From NCBI GenBank assembly GCA_902765025.1, contig CACWYC010000002.1, positions 45,747 through 109,746 of the forward strand: 64,000 bases of DNA, in the 5' to 3' direction. Of this stretch, positions 51,202 through 61,106 are shown piece after piece. The notes beneath the pieces were generated by a model. The model was not told where the DNA came from and ran no database searches. It was given only the letters and a program-made list of their open reading frames with translations. Position numbers and translations under genes: made by a program. The DNA comes from Oscillospiraceae bacterium. Its GTDB lineage: Bacteria > Bacillota > Clostridia > Oscillospirales > Oscillospiraceae. How positions within the stretch are numbered: position 1 is the first letter of the stretch; every line of letters begins with the position of its first letter.

Positions 51202-53757
51202 ATGGCAACGACACAAAAGAAATCCACAACGAAAAAAACCGCCTCCTCCACGGCACCCCGTAAGCGCACGGCGCCGCCCCCACCCCCCCAGCCGGTATAC
51301 CACCCCGTGGCCCGGGCCGTAGGCGGCGGTGTATGCCTGCTGCTGGCATTGTGCGTCCTCGTCACCTATTTCGGCGTGGACGCCCTGCTGCTGCGGCTGC
51401 TGGGCCTGGGCCTAAAGGGCCTGTTCGGCTATGGCTACTGGCTGTTCGCCCCCGCCTTTGCCTGGGCGGGCGCGGTGCTGCTGGGCAGCAAGGATAAGCC
51501 CGTGGCGGCGCGGGTCACCTGCACGCTGCTGCTGCCGGTGCTGCTGGGCATGCTGCTGCATCTGTTCCTGTGCGTGGAGAGCTACAGCTTCCGCCTGGCC
51601 GACATGAAGCCCCTGTGGCAGTCGGGCCAGCTGCTGCAAAGCGGCGGCGTTATCGCCGGCGCCGTGGCCGGGGGCTGCACGGCCCTTTTGAGCCGGGTGG
51701 TGTCCGCCATCGTGTTTTTGGCGCTGCTGGTGGCGCTGCTGTTCCTGGCGCTGGAGATTAAGCCCGCCGAGGCCGCCCGGATGCTGAAAGAGCGGATGAC
51801 CTACGCCTATGAGGAGGACGAGGACGAGGAGGAACCCAACCTGGAGCCTGTCCGCCCCGCCCGCCAGCCCAAGGCCGCCAAAAAGGCGCTGTTCCCCATC
51901 GACATCCCTCTGGAAAATGAGCCCGCCGCCAACCCCATGGCGGAGGATGCCGCTCCCAAGCCCTTCTTCCGCAAGCGTGACGCCTCCGTCCGTACCCCCG
52001 CCGAGGTGCTGCAAGGGGAGGCCGTCCCCGAGGAGCCTGCCGCCCCTGCCGCTGAGACTCCCGCCCCCGCCAAGGAGGACAAGCCTACCCGCCGCCGCAA
52101 GCAGATTTCCCCCGACGAGGTGGATGCCGCCACCGAGGAGGTGACGGAGGCCATCGAGAAGGAGCTCAGCGAGGCCGAGGGGGCCTATCAGTATCCCCCC
52201 ATCACTCTGCTGGATGAGAACCACTCCGACAACTATACCGAGGTGGGGGCCGAGCTGCGCAGCAACGCCGCCCGCCTGGCCGCCACCCTTAATTCCTTCG
52301 GCGTGGACGCCCAGCCCGGCGAGGTGGTCCACGGCCCCAGCGTCACCCGCTATGAGTTCACCCTGGACCAGGGCGTGAAGCTGAGCAAAATCACCAACCT
52401 GGCCGACGATATCGCCCTGGCCCTGGGGGCCAGCGGCGTCCGCATCGCCCCGGTGCCCAATAAGATCAGCGCCGTGGGCATCGAGGTGCCCAACAAGGCC
52501 GTCACCTCCGTCCGCATCCGGGACGTGGTGGCCTCCCGGGCCTTTGCCGAGCATCCCAGCCCCGTGGCCTTCGCCGTGGGCAAGGACATCGGCGGCAGCT
52601 GCATCGTGGGCAACATCGCCAAGCTGCCCCACGTGCTGATTGCCGGTACCACCGGCTCCGGTAAGTCCGTCTGCACCAACTCGCTGATCGTCAGCCTGCT
52701 GTATAAATCCACCCCCGACGAGGTGCGCTTCATCATGGTGGACCCCAAAATGGTGGAGCTGGCCCCCTATAACGGCATCCCCCACCTGCTGATCCCCGTG
52801 GTCACCGACCCCAAAAAGGCCGCCGGCGCGCTGCAATGGGCGGTGTTTGAGATGATGAAGCGGTATAAGATTTTCTCCGAGCACGGCGTCAAGGATCTGG
52901 CGGGCTTCAACGCCCTGGCCGCCTCCCCCGCCGGTGAGGCGGAGGGGCTGAAAAAGATGCCCACCGTGGTGGTGGTCATCGACGAGCTGGCGGACTTGAT
53001 GCTGGTGGCCGCCAAGGAGGTGGAGGAATCCATCTGCCGTGTGGCCCAGATGGGCCGCGCCGCCGGTATGCACCTGGTCATCGCCACCCAGCGCCCCAGC
53101 GCCGACGTGATTACGGGCCTGATGAAGGCCAATATCCCCAGCCGCATCGCCTTCGCCGTGGCCTCCTCCCTGGAAAGCCGCATCATTCTGGACACCACCG
53201 GCGCCGAAAAGCTGGTGGGCAAGGGCGATATGCTGTACTTCCCCCTGGGCGACAGCAAGCCTACCCGCGTCCAGGGCTGCTTTATCTCCCCGGAGGAGAT
53301 CGAGCGGGTGGTGGCCTTTGTCAAGAATTCCGGCGAGGTCCACTATGACCAGACCGTTATGGACAAGATTGAGGAGGCCTTGAAAAAGGACGACAAGAGC
53401 GGCGCCTCCTCCGCCACCGCCGCCCCCGCCGAGGCCGGCGGGGAGGAGGACGAGCTGCTTGCCGCCGCCGTGGAGGTCATTTTGGAGACGGGCCAGGCCA
53501 GCGTGTCCATGCTGCAGCGCCGGTTGAAGCTGGGCTACTCCCGTGCTGCCCGCCTGGTGGACCAAATGGAGGAGCGGGGCATCGTGGGCCCCTTCGAGGG
53601 CAGCAAGCCCCGCCAGATGCTGATTACCCGTGAGCAGTGGCAGGAGATGCAGATGAAGGGCACCGCCCCCGGCAGCCAGCCCCAGCCCGACTTGCCCCGC
53701 CCCGATCCCTACGGCACCATCTCCGACGTATTCGACAGCCACGACGCCTTAGACTAA
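51202..53757 (+). CDS. ftsK: DNA translocase FtsK/SpoIIIE
   Basis: 851 aa. N-terminal Lys/Thr-rich tail (KKSTTKKTASS), four membrane helices (~35-190), then an acidic/proline-rich linker with EEDEDEEEPN. The RecA-like motor has Walker A GTTGSGKS and Walker B VVVIDELADLM. A C-terminal gamma winged helix follows (SVSMLQRRLKLGYSRAARLVDQMEERGIVGP). It pumps chromosomal DNA through the septum in division or sporulation. Which of FtsK or SpoIIIE it matches functionally cannot be told. Confidence 0.96.
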   Translation: MATTQKKSTTKKTASSTAPRKRTAPPPPPQPVYHPVARAVGGGVCLLLALCVLVTYFGVDALLLRLLGLGLKGLFGYGYWLFAPAFAWAGAVLLGSKDKPVAARVTCTLLLPVLLGMLLHLFLCVESYSFRLADMKPLWQSGQLLQSGGVIAGAVAGGCTALLSRVVSAIVFLALLVALLFLALEIKPAEAARMLKERMTYAYEEDEDEEEPNLEPVRPARQPKAAKKALFPIDIPLENEPAANPMAEDAAPKPFFRKRDASVRTPAEVLQGEAVPEEPAAPAAETPAPAKEDKPTRRRKQISPDEVDAATEEVTEAIEKELSEAEGAYQYPPITLLDENHSDNYTEVGAELRSNAARLAATLNSFGVDAQPGEVVHGPSVTRYEFTLDQGVKLSKITNLADDIALALGASGVRIAPVPNKISAVGIEVPNKAVTSVRIRDVVASRAFAEHPSPVAFAVGKDIGGSCIVGNIAKLPHVLIAGTTGSGKSVCTNSLIVSLLYKSTPDEVRFIMVDPKMVELAPYNGIPHLLIPVVTDPKKAAGALQWAVFEMMKRYKIFSEHGVKDLAGFNALAASPAGEAEGLKKMPTVVVVIDELADLMLVAAKEVEESICRVAQMGRAAGMHLVIATQRPSADVITGLMKANIPSRIAFAVASSLESRIILDTTGAEKLVGKGDMLYFPLGDSKPTRVQGCFISPEEIERVVAFVKNSGEVHYDQTVMDKIEEALKKDDKSGASSATAAPAEAGGEEDELLAAAVEVILETGQASVSMLQRRLKLGYSRAARLVDQMEERGIVGPFEGSKPRQMLITREQWQEMQMKGTAPGSQPQPDLPRPDPYGTISDVFDSHDALD

Positions 53758-53758
53758 T

Positions 53759-53787
53759 AAAAATCTCCCCGAAAGGGGAGATTTTTT
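53759..53787. terminator. Bidirectional terminator
   Basis: AAAAATCTCCCC, GAAA loop, GGGGAGATTTTTT between convergent genes. Confidence 0.93.
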
Positions 53788-53798
53788 ATATTTCAATA

Positions 53799-54632
53799 TC
53801 ATTCCTCTTTGCTGGACAGCTCCCAGAAGATGACGGCGCTGGCCGCCGCCACGTTCAGCGAGTCCACTCCGTGGGCCATGGGGATTTTCACCGTGTAGTC
53901 GCACCCGGCAATGGTCTCCTCCCGGAGGCCGTCCCCCTCGGTGCCCAGTATCACCGCCAGCTTTTCCGCATCGCGGAGGCGGGGGTCGGTGACGGACAGG
54001 GTGTTGTCCCGCAGCGCCATGGCCGCCGTCTCGTAGCCCCAGCCCCGGAGCCACGCAAGGCCCGCCTGGGGCCACAGGTGCTGATAGGGGGTGATGTAGG
54101 CCCAGGGAATCTGGAACACCGTCCCCATGCTGACCCGGGCGCACCGGCGGTACAGCGGGTCGCAGCACCCCGGCGTCAGCAGCACGGCGTCCATGCCCAG
54201 GGCCGCCGCCGAGCGGAAGATGGCCCCTAAATTGGTGGGGTTCATCACGTCCTCCAATATGGCGATGCGCCGCCCTTGCTTGCACAGCGCCGCCGGGTCG
54301 GCCGGGGGCCGCCGCCGCATGGCGCACAGCACGCCCCTCGTCAGCGGGAAGCCGGTGAGCTGCGTCAGCACGTCCAGCGTGGCGGTGTACAGCGGCACGT
54401 CGCCGCAGCGCCGCACCACCTCCGCCGCCTGGCCTGCGATATGCTTTTCCTCCATCAGCAGCGACACCGGCTCATATCCCCCGTCCAGCGCCCGCAGAAT
54501 CACGTTGGGGCTCTCAGCGATGAACAGCCCCTGCTCCGGGTCGGCCCGGCACAGGAGCTGCCCCTCGGTGAGCCGGGCGTACACGTCCAGCGCAGGGTCG
54601 TGGAAGTCGGTGATGTGAATGATATGGGCCAT
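53799..54632 (-). CDS. SpoU/TrmH-family RNA methyltransferase
   Basis: 277 aa, with the SPOUT motifs NPTNLGAIFRSAAALGMDAVLL, LGTEGDGL and IPMAHGVDSLNVAAASAV near the C-terminus. The N-terminal domain binds substrate RNA. The start is the ATG at 54632, with AGGAGG upstream on the minus strand; the longer frame has no support. It is the second SpoU-type enzyme of the window; its RNA target is unknown. Confidence 0.9.
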   Translation of the reverse strand: MAHIIHITDFHDPALDVYARLTEGQLLCRADPEQGLFIAESPNVILRALDGGYEPVSLLMEEKHIAGQAAEVVRRCGDVPLYTATLDVLTQLTGFPLTRGVLCAMRRRPPADPAALCKQGRRIAILEDVMNPTNLGAIFRSAAALGMDAVLLTPGCCDPLYRRCARVSMGTVFQIPWAYITPYQHLWPQAGLAWLRGWGYETAAMALRDNTLSVTDPRLRDAEKLAVILGTEGDGLREETIAGCDYTVKIPMAHGVDSLNVAAASAVIFWELSSKEE

Positions 54633-54712
54633 GGCGGCGCCCTCCTGCCATCGTTTTTTCACGCCATTATACCCCGCCGCGCCGATGGGTGTCAATGGAG
54701 ACCATTCCACTA

Positions 54713-54740
54713 TTGCAAACGGCGCCGTTCATGGTATAAT
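54713..54740 (+). promoter_or_regulatory. Promoter of the DUF6935-like gene
   Basis: TTGCAA (54713-54718), 16 bp, TATAAT (54735-54740). Confidence 0.65.
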
Positions 54741-54792
54741 TTGGATATCAACACCGATCCACCGCCGATTTTGCAGAAATGAGGTAACGATT

Positions 54793-55389
54793 ATGGGTAT
54801 TTTCGATTCTCTCAAGCGCCAGGCCCAGCAGCAGCTGCAGCAGCAGGTGAAGAACGCGGTGCAGTCCGTGGCCTCCTCCGCCTCCGCCACGCTGCGGCAC
54901 AGCCGCGTCACCCTCTCCGCCCTGCCCCGCACGCTGTCCGAGCTGCAAGCCATGCCGGAGGGCAAGCTCCAGTCCCCCCAGCACACCGCCGCCCTGACGG
55001 TGGCCGCCCTGTGCCTGTGGAGCGAGGACAGGGAGGAGGCCAAGGCCATGCTCACCTACCTGGCCGGCCCCCGGGGCATGACGGGCCAGGACTGGCAGTT
55101 TATCAATGACCGCTTTATGGATGGCCGGGCCTACATCCCCCGCTCCTACTTCGCCGGCGCCACGGTGGACAACGGCTACGTCCCCACCGTGCCCTACGTG
55201 CTGGACATGTGGGACGACCCCTACACCACCGAGGCCGGCTATGCCGGGGTACTGCTCCAGTCCGCCGGGGCCGACAGCAAGCGCAAGGTCATTTTGCGGC
55301 AAAAGCCCTCCACGGGCCAGTGGTTCCTGTGGCAGCAGGAGCTGCTCTCGGGCATCCGCGTGCCCAAGGCGGAAGACCCCTGGGCATAA
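54793..55389 (+). CDS. DUF6935-like protein
   Basis: 198 aa from the ATG at 54793 (GAGGT upstream). A Gln/Lys-rich amphipathic N-terminus (SLKRQAQQQLQQQVKNAVQSV) precedes a domain with AALTVAALCLWSEDREEAKAML, DWQFINDRF and a C-terminal KVILRQKPSTGQWFLWQQELL. I associate this layout with DUF6935 proteins of Clostridia, whose role is unknown. No signal peptide. The assignment is from memory of the family and is tentative. Confidence 0.65.
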   Translation: MGIFDSLKRQAQQQLQQQVKNAVQSVASSASATLRHSRVTLSALPRTLSELQAMPEGKLQSPQHTAALTVAALCLWSEDREEAKAMLTYLAGPRGMTGQDWQFINDRFMDGRAYIPRSYFAGATVDNGYVPTVPYVLDMWDDPYTTEAGYAGVLLQSAGADSKRKVILRQKPSTGQWFLWQQELLSGIRVPKAEDPWA

Positions 55390-55402
55390 ATACAGATAGG
55401 AA

Positions 55403-55431
55403 TTGACGAAACCGCAGGAATGAGGTAAAAT
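55403..55431 (+). promoter_or_regulatory. Candidate promoter of the diguanylate cyclase gene
   Basis: TTGACG (55403-55408), 17 bp, TAAAAT (55426-55431). The -10 overlaps the annotated ATG, so if the promoter is real the start must be later (GTG at 55463). Confidence 0.45.
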
Positions 55432-57148
55432 GCAGTTGAATCACCGAAAAAAGAAGGGTTCCGTGTTGCACACCATCCGAGGAAAAATCATTCTGCTGAA
55501 CGTACTGGGCATGGTGGCCTGTCTGGTGACCGTCATCGGCGCCGCCACCCATAGTCTGGTGCGTTCCCGGGAGCAGTCCACCAATCACATCATGCGTCTG
55601 GCCTGTCTCAACGAGCAGGATGCCCTTAACGACCAGCTGGACGGTGTCACCGGCAGCATCGAGGTGGTGTCGGACATGCTGCTGCGCAATCTGCCTGACG
55701 CGGAGCTGCTGTATGACCGGGAGTTTGCCCTGATGCTGCTGGAGCGCACCCGCCCCCTGTTTGACGGCGTGGCCTCCCACATCGACGGCGCCTGCACCTA
55801 CTACCTGCGCCTGGCGCCGGAGTACGCCGCCGAGGGCTTCCTCTACAAGCGCAACACCGCCGAGGGCCAGTTTCTGGCCTATCCCCTGACCCATATCGAG
55901 GATTTTGACCCCGACGACACCGCCCACGTGGGCTGGTATTACGCCCCCATCCACGCAGGCGAGGCGGTGTGGATGGAGCCGTATTACAATGAAAATCTCA
56001 ACCTCTACATGATTTCCTACGTCATGCCTCTGTACCTCCACGACACCTTCCTGGGGGTCATCGGCATGGATGTGAATTTCCGCGCCGTGGCGGATACGCT
56101 GGACAGCGTCCACGCCTTTACGTCGGAGCAGTCCTGCCTGGTGGCCGACGATGGCACGGTATACTACCATCCCCAGCTGACCCCCGGCGACAGTCTGGCG
56201 ACGTCGATTCCCGCCCTGTCCGATGCGCTGCAGCGGTTTTCCGCTTCCGACGACCAGATGCTTCACTATACCCACGACGGCAAGTATTACCGGGTGGTTC
56301 ACGCCCGGCTGAACAACGGCACCAACCTGCTATTGTCGGTGGAGGAGAACGAGATTCGCGCCATGACCACCAGCCTGGCGGGCACGGTGACGGTGTCGGT
56401 GCTGTTCATAGCCATCTTTCTCATCCTGGCCTCCATGCACGTGGCCGGCCAGATCACCCGTCCCCTGGCCAGACTCAGGCGGGCTGCCGACGAGATTGCC
56501 CGGGGCAACCTGGACGTGCAGCTTCCCCCCGGCGGCGACGATGAGGTGGGCAGCCTGACCAACACCCTGTCCGTTACCACAAGGTATCTGAAAAACTATA
56601 TCTCCGGCATCAGCGAGCGGGCCTATACCGACAGCCTCACCCACGTGAAAAACAAGACCGCCTACGATGTGGCCCTGGAGCAACTGGACAGCGGCATCCG
56701 GGAGGGCAACCGGGATTTCGGCATCGTGGTCTTCGATGTCAACGACTTAAAGCCCGTCAACGACCAGTGCGGCCACGACCGGGGCGACGAGTACCTGCGC
56801 CGCTGCTGCCACCTGATTTGCAACGTGTTTGAGCGCAGCCCCGTCTACCGCATCGGCGGCGACGAGTTTGTGGTGCTGCTGGACAAGGAACAGACGGCCC
56901 GCCGCGAGGTGTTGATGAAGGCCATGGACGACGCCGTTGCCGCCACCATGTCCCACCCCAACCCCTGGGAGCGCTGCTCTGTCGCCAAGGGCATAGCGGT
57001 GTGTCAGAGTGAGGACGAGTGCGCCGCCGACGTGTTCCGCCGGGCCGACCAGGCCATGTACGAGGACAAGCGCCGCATCAAAGGCAACGATGTCCGGGAC
57101 AATTATGAAGAGGCGAACAAGACCATCTCCCTTAGCGAGCTCCTCTGA
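55430..57148 (+). CDS. Membrane diguanylate cyclase (dCache-HAMP-GGDEF)
   Basis: 572 aa. A first membrane helix (~18-42), a large extracellular sensor of the dCache kind (~45-305, with GWYYAPIHAG, WMEPYYN and GVIGMDVNF), a second helix (~318-337), HAMP (~340-392) and a GGDEF domain with intact GGDEF (476-480). No RxxD inhibitory site lies five residues before it, so product inhibition may be lacking. It makes cyclic di-GMP in response to an external ligand. The start is uncertain: ATG at 55430 or GTG at 55463. Confidence 0.9.
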   Translation: MQLNHRKKKGSVLHTIRGKIILLNVLGMVACLVTVIGAATHSLVRSREQSTNHIMRLACLNEQDALNDQLDGVTGSIEVVSDMLLRNLPDAELLYDREFALMLLERTRPLFDGVASHIDGACTYYLRLAPEYAAEGFLYKRNTAEGQFLAYPLTHIEDFDPDDTAHVGWYYAPIHAGEAVWMEPYYNENLNLYMISYVMPLYLHDTFLGVIGMDVNFRAVADTLDSVHAFTSEQSCLVADDGTVYYHPQLTPGDSLATSIPALSDALQRFSASDDQMLHYTHDGKYYRVVHARLNNGTNLLLSVEENEIRAMTTSLAGTVTVSVLFIAIFLILASMHVAGQITRPLARLRRAADEIARGNLDVQLPPGGDDEVGSLTNTLSVTTRYLKNYISGISERAYTDSLTHVKNKTAYDVALEQLDSGIREGNRDFGIVVFDVNDLKPVNDQCGHDRGDEYLRRCCHLICNVFERSPVYRIGGDEFVVLLDKEQTARREVLMKAMDDAVAATMSHPNPWERCSVAKGIAVCQSEDECAADVFRRADQAMYEDKRRIKGNDVRDNYEEANKTISLSELL

Positions 57149-57160
57149 TGGACAATGAAT

Positions 57161-57211
57161 AAAAACCGGCTGAAGTAAGGAAAATCCATCCTTATTTCAG
57201 TCGGTTTTTGT
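57161..57211. terminator. Bidirectional terminator
   Basis: AAAAACCGGCTGAAGTAAGG pairs with CCTTATTTCAGTCGGTTTTT across an 11-nt loop, between convergent genes. Confidence 0.9.
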
Positions 57212-57236
57212 TGTCTATCGCTTGCCCGCAGGGGGG

Positions 57237-58604
57237 TTACCTCGCCAGCGCCTTTTTCTCCGCGTTTTCAAACCCGTGTACCCAGTCGCTTTTGCGGTAG
57301 TAGAGGTAGAATATCACGGAGCTGATGCCCCAGGTCAGGGGATAGGCGGCGAACAGCAGCCGGATGTCGTGGCAAATGTGCATGGCCACCGTGATGTAGG
57401 CGATGCGCAGCACGCACCATACGCACAGCATCACCACCATGGGCACCGTGGCCTTGCCCGCGCCCCGGCACACCGCCGCCACGCAGTGGGCAAAGGATAA
57501 AAAGCAGAAGAACAGCCCCTCGATGCGAATTTGCATCACGCCGATGGCAATCACGTCCGGGTCGCTGTTGAACAGGGCGATGGCCTGGGGCGCCAGCACA
57601 AACAGCACGATGCCGATGACCTCCGCCATGGCCACGCAGGCCACGATGCCGAACCGCGCCGCCTGCCGGGCCCGGTCGTAGAGCCGCGCCCCCAGGTTCT
57701 GGCTGATGACGGTGGTGATGGCGGCGGTGAAGCTCATAATGGGCAGAAAGCCGAAGCCCTCCAGCTTGGAATAGCTGCCGCAGGCCGCCATGGCGTCGGA
57801 GCCGAAGGAGTTGATGTGGCTCTGCACCAGCACGTTGGCGATGGAGATTACCGAGTTCTGGATGCCGGAGGGGATGCCGTTGCGGATGATTTCTTTCAGC
57901 ATGGGGCCGTCAAAGGCGATTTTCCGCCAGTCCAGCCGAATGGCGTTGCCCTTTTTCATCAGCGCGGCGAAGCACAATACCATGCTCACACCCTGGGCGA
58001 TGGCGGTGGCCGCCGCCGCGGCGCCCACGCCCCAGCCCAGCCAGGCCACGAACACCAGATCCAGTATCACGTTCAGCACCGAGGAGAAGATCAGGTAATA
58101 CAGGGGCCTCCGGCTGTCCCCCAATGCCCGCATGATGCCCGTCAGCGTGTTGTACATCACCAGCGGGATGCCGCCGTAGGAGAACACCCGGAAGTAGGCG
58201 ATGGACTGGTCAATCACGTCCGGGGCCGTGCCCATCCAGCGGAGAATGTGGGGCGTCAGCGCCACGCTGATGACGGTCAGCGCCGTCCCTGCCGCCAGAC
58301 CGAAGGCCACGGCGGTGTGGATGGCCAGCAGCACCTTGTCCTGCTCGCCTGCGCCGAAGTGCCGGGAGATGACCACCCCCGCGCCGATGGAGATGCCGGC
58401 GAAGAACCCCACCAGCAAAAACACCAGCGACCCCGAGGAGCTCACCGCCGCCAGCGCCTGCTTGCCCAGGAAGTTGCCCACAATCAGCGAGTCCACCGAG
58501 TTGTAAAGCTGCTGAAACAGCTGGCTCAAAAACAACGGCGCCGCAAATTGTAAAATCACCCGGGGGATACCGCCGGTGGTCAGGTTCCTGGTCTGGGAGG
58601 CCAC
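57237..58604 (-). CDS. MATE-family efflux transporter
   Basis: 455-aa exporter with twelve hydrophobic helices. Typical MATE segments include FAAPLFLSQLFQQLYNSVDSLIVGNFLGKQALAAV and, in the second half, NGIPSGIQNSVISIANVLVQ. It begins with GTG at 58604 after AAAGGA. Probably a cation- or drug-proton/sodium antiporter; the substrate is unknown. It shares clear similarity in its first helix with the MATE protein at 59680. Confidence 0.92.
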   Translation of the reverse strand: MASQTRNLTTGGIPRVILQFAAPLFLSQLFQQLYNSVDSLIVGNFLGKQALAAVSSSGSLVFLLVGFFAGISIGAGVVISRHFGAGEQDKVLLAIHTAVAFGLAAGTALTVISVALTPHILRWMGTAPDVIDQSIAYFRVFSYGGIPLVMYNTLTGIMRALGDSRRPLYYLIFSSVLNVILDLVFVAWLGWGVGAAAAATAIAQGVSMVLCFAALMKKGNAIRLDWRKIAFDGPMLKEIIRNGIPSGIQNSVISIANVLVQSHINSFGSDAMAACGSYSKLEGFGFLPIMSFTAAITTVISQNLGARLYDRARQAARFGIVACVAMAEVIGIVLFVLAPQAIALFNSDPDVIAIGVMQIRIEGLFFCFLSFAHCVAAVCRGAGKATVPMVVMLCVWCVLRIAYITVAMHICHDIRLLFAAYPLTWGISSVIFYLYYRKSDWVHGFENAEKKALAR

Positions 58605-58852
58605 GGTGTCACGTCCTTTCTCCGCCCCGCAGGGCGCACAAGGCAGTATAGCCCCTTTTCACCGTTTTTGCAAGGCAAACGACGCTTTTTTCCGTTCGTC
58701 TCCGCTTTCGGCCCCCAAAATGGAACAAAATCGCCCCTTTTTCCGCCAAAAGGCCGAAATACCCCCTTGCCCCGGCGGCATGGGGATGGTATATTGTAAG
58801 AGAATAATGGATACGAATGCGCTAAAATCGCTTCCGCAAGGAGAATCGTGAA

Positions 58853-59683
58853 ATGGATCAGAAGATTGTGTACCGCCCCGACCTGGCGGAGGACGCCACG
58901 GAATTTTGCCCCCTGTGCGGCGCCCCTGTGGCCCCGGTGGAGGAGCCCGCCCCGGAACCTGCGGCCCCTGCCCAGCCGGAGACCACCCCCCGCACCGTCG
59001 AAGAACTGATGGCGCTGTGCGCCAGCCACGATGTGCCGCCGGTCAGCCAGCGGTTTTTCATCGGCGCGGATGAAAAGGATACCCCCGGCTACGGCCTGTT
59101 TCTGGATGAATTCGGCGATTACGTCTTTTACCACAACCATAGCAGCGGCGACCGCGCCATCCGCTATAAGGGCCGGGACGAGGGCTACGCCGTGGAGGAG
59201 ATGTACCGCCGCATGAAGGCGGCCCACCTGTTCTATCGCCCTGTGACCCGGCAGGAGGAGAACAGCAGCCGGAGCGCCCATCACCATACCCACAGCAGCC
59301 AGTCCCGCCACCGGCGCCAGCAGATTCGCCGCAGGCGCTGGGCCATCGCCATTGCGGCGGTGGTGGTGCTGTGCTGCGTGGCGGCGGTGGTGCTGCGCTG
59401 GCAGGCCCTCCAGCCCAAGGACGGCTATTACCACTACCAGGGCCACTACTATTACCTGCAGCATCGCCAGTGGTACGCCTACGATTCTGTGATGGATAAG
59501 TGGGGCGAAACCGAGGCCAACCCCACCATCGTGGCCAATCACCAGGTGTATTACCGCTCCACCTACTATTGGGAGGGCAGCCCCGTCAGCGATTTCCGCG
59601 CAAGCGGATTCTATCATACCGACAGCGTGGCCGCCGAGGTTGACGTCACCGAACAGCAGCCCGTCACCGATCCTACCCTATGA
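58853..59683 (+). CDS. Uncharacterised single-pass membrane protein with CxxC
   Basis: 276 aa. FCPLCGAPV near residue 19 is half a zinc ribbon, and an Ala/Pro/Glu linker follows. A soluble domain (~45-135) precedes a His/Ser/Arg-rich stretch (SAHHHTHSSQSRHRRQQIRRRR), one membrane helix (~163-183) and a Tyr-rich extracytoplasmic tail (YYHYQGHYYYLQHRQWYAY). Not a family I can name. It overlaps the downstream MATE gene by ATGA, so the two are probably functionally linked. Confidence 0.7.
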   Translation: MDQKIVYRPDLAEDATEFCPLCGAPVAPVEEPAPEPAAPAQPETTPRTVEELMALCASHDVPPVSQRFFIGADEKDTPGYGLFLDEFGDYVFYHNHSSGDRAIRYKGRDEGYAVEEMYRRMKAAHLFYRPVTRQEENSSRSAHHHTHSSQSRHRRQQIRRRRWAIAIAAVVVLCCVAAVVLRWQALQPKDGYYHYQGHYYYLQHRQWYAYDSVMDKWGETEANPTIVANHQVYYRSTYYWEGSPVSDFRASGFYHTDSVAAEVDVTEQQPVTDPTL

Positions 59684-61068
59684 CCCAGACCCAACGCTCC
59701 ACCGCCCGGGACATGACCTCCGGGCCCATTTTCAAGCAGCTGGTGCTGTTCGCCCTGCCGTTGATGCTGGGCAACGTGTTTCAGATGCTGTATAACACGG
59801 TGGACTCCGTCATCGTGGGCAACTTCGTGGGCAAGCAGGCCCTGGCCGCCATCGGCTCCACCACCATGATCGTCAACATGGCCGTGTTTTTCTTTAACGG
59901 CTTCTCCGCCGGCGCCGGCGTCACCATCGGCTGGTATTTCGGCTCCCGGGATATGGAGCGGCTCCACCGTGCCATCGAGACCACCATGACCGCCACGTTT
60001 ATCTTGAGCGCCCTGTTCTCCGTAGGCGGCGTGGTGCTGGTGCCCTGGCTGCTGCGGATGATGAGCACCCCGGCGGACGTGTTTGCCGACGCGGCGCTGT
60101 ATCTGCGCATCTACCTGGCGGGCATCTCGGGATTGCTGGTGTATAATATGGGCAGCGCCGTGCTGCGGGCGGTGGGGGACTCCACCCGGCCCCTCTACTT
60201 CCTGGTGCTGACCTCGGTGGTGAATATCGCCCTGGATCTGGTGTTCGTGCTGGTGCTCCGCTGGGGCATCGCCGGCGCCGCCATTGCCACCATTATCTCC
60301 CAGTTTATCTCCGCGGCATTGATTCTCACCATGCTCACCCGCACCAAGGACATCTACCGCCTTACCTGGCACGAGCTGGGCATCGACTGGCCCATTCTGC
60401 GCCGCATCTTCTCCGTGGGCCTGCCGGCGGGCATCCAGTCGGTGCTGACCGCCTTTTCCAACATCTTCGTCCAGGGGTATATCAACTCCTTCGGCTCCGA
60501 CGCCATGGCGGGCTGGAGCGCCTATAATAAGCTGGACCAGTTCGTCATGCTGCCCATGCAGAGCATGTCCTTCGCCGCCACCACCTTCGTCAGCCAGAAC
60601 GTGGGCGCCGGCAACGACGCCCGGGCCGACAGGGGCACCGCCGCCACCCTGTTCATCACCCTCTCCGTCACCGGCTCGGTCATCGCCGCCCTCATCGGCT
60701 TTGCCCCCGCCGCCGTGCGGCTGTTCTCCCCGGACGCCGCTGTCATCGGCTACGGCGTGCTGTTCATCCGCACCAACTGCGCCTTTTTGATCTGCAACTG
60801 CATCAACCATGTGCTGGCCGGCTCTCTCCGTGGCCGGGGCGACTCCCGGGGGCCCATGATCGCCATGCTGTCCTGCTTCGTGGGCATCCGCCAGGTGTAC
60901 CTCTACCTGGCCACCCGCCTCATCGCCAACACCCCCACCGTGGTGGCCCTGGGCTACCCGGTAGGCTGGGCCACCTGCTGCGTCACGGAGGTGACGTATT
61001 ACTTAATCCGCCGCCACCGCCGCCTGAAAGCCGCCAAAGCAAGCGAAATAAAAGCCACAGAGGAATGA
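59680..61068 (+). CDS. MATE-family efflux transporter
   Basis: 462 aa, twelve hydrophobic helices. FALPLMLGNVFQMLYNTVDSVIVGNFVGKQALAAIG and VGLPAGIQSVLTAFSNIFVQ mark the two MATE halves. Start coupled to the preceding membrane-protein gene. A His/Arg/Lys-rich end (RRHRRLKAAKASEIKATEE). Substrate unknown. Confidence 0.93.
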   Translation: MTQTQRSTARDMTSGPIFKQLVLFALPLMLGNVFQMLYNTVDSVIVGNFVGKQALAAIGSTTMIVNMAVFFFNGFSAGAGVTIGWYFGSRDMERLHRAIETTMTATFILSALFSVGGVVLVPWLLRMMSTPADVFADAALYLRIYLAGISGLLVYNMGSAVLRAVGDSTRPLYFLVLTSVVNIALDLVFVLVLRWGIAGAAIATIISQFISAALILTMLTRTKDIYRLTWHELGIDWPILRRIFSVGLPAGIQSVLTAFSNIFVQGYINSFGSDAMAGWSAYNKLDQFVMLPMQSMSFAATTFVSQNVGAGNDARADRGTAATLFITLSVTGSVIAALIGFAPAAVRLFSPDAAVIGYGVLFIRTNCAFLICNCINHVLAGSLRGRGDSRGPMIAMLSCFVGIRQVYLYLATRLIANTPTVVALGYPVGWATCCVTEVTYYLIRRHRRLKAAKASEIKATEE

Positions 61069-61096
61069 AAAAAGCAGCCGCAAGGCTGCTTTTTTG
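61069..61096. terminator. Terminator between convergent genes
   Basis: AAAAAAGCAGCC, GCAA loop, GGCTGCTTTTTT. Confidence 0.9.
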
Positions 61097-61106
61097 TGGT
61101 GATGAA

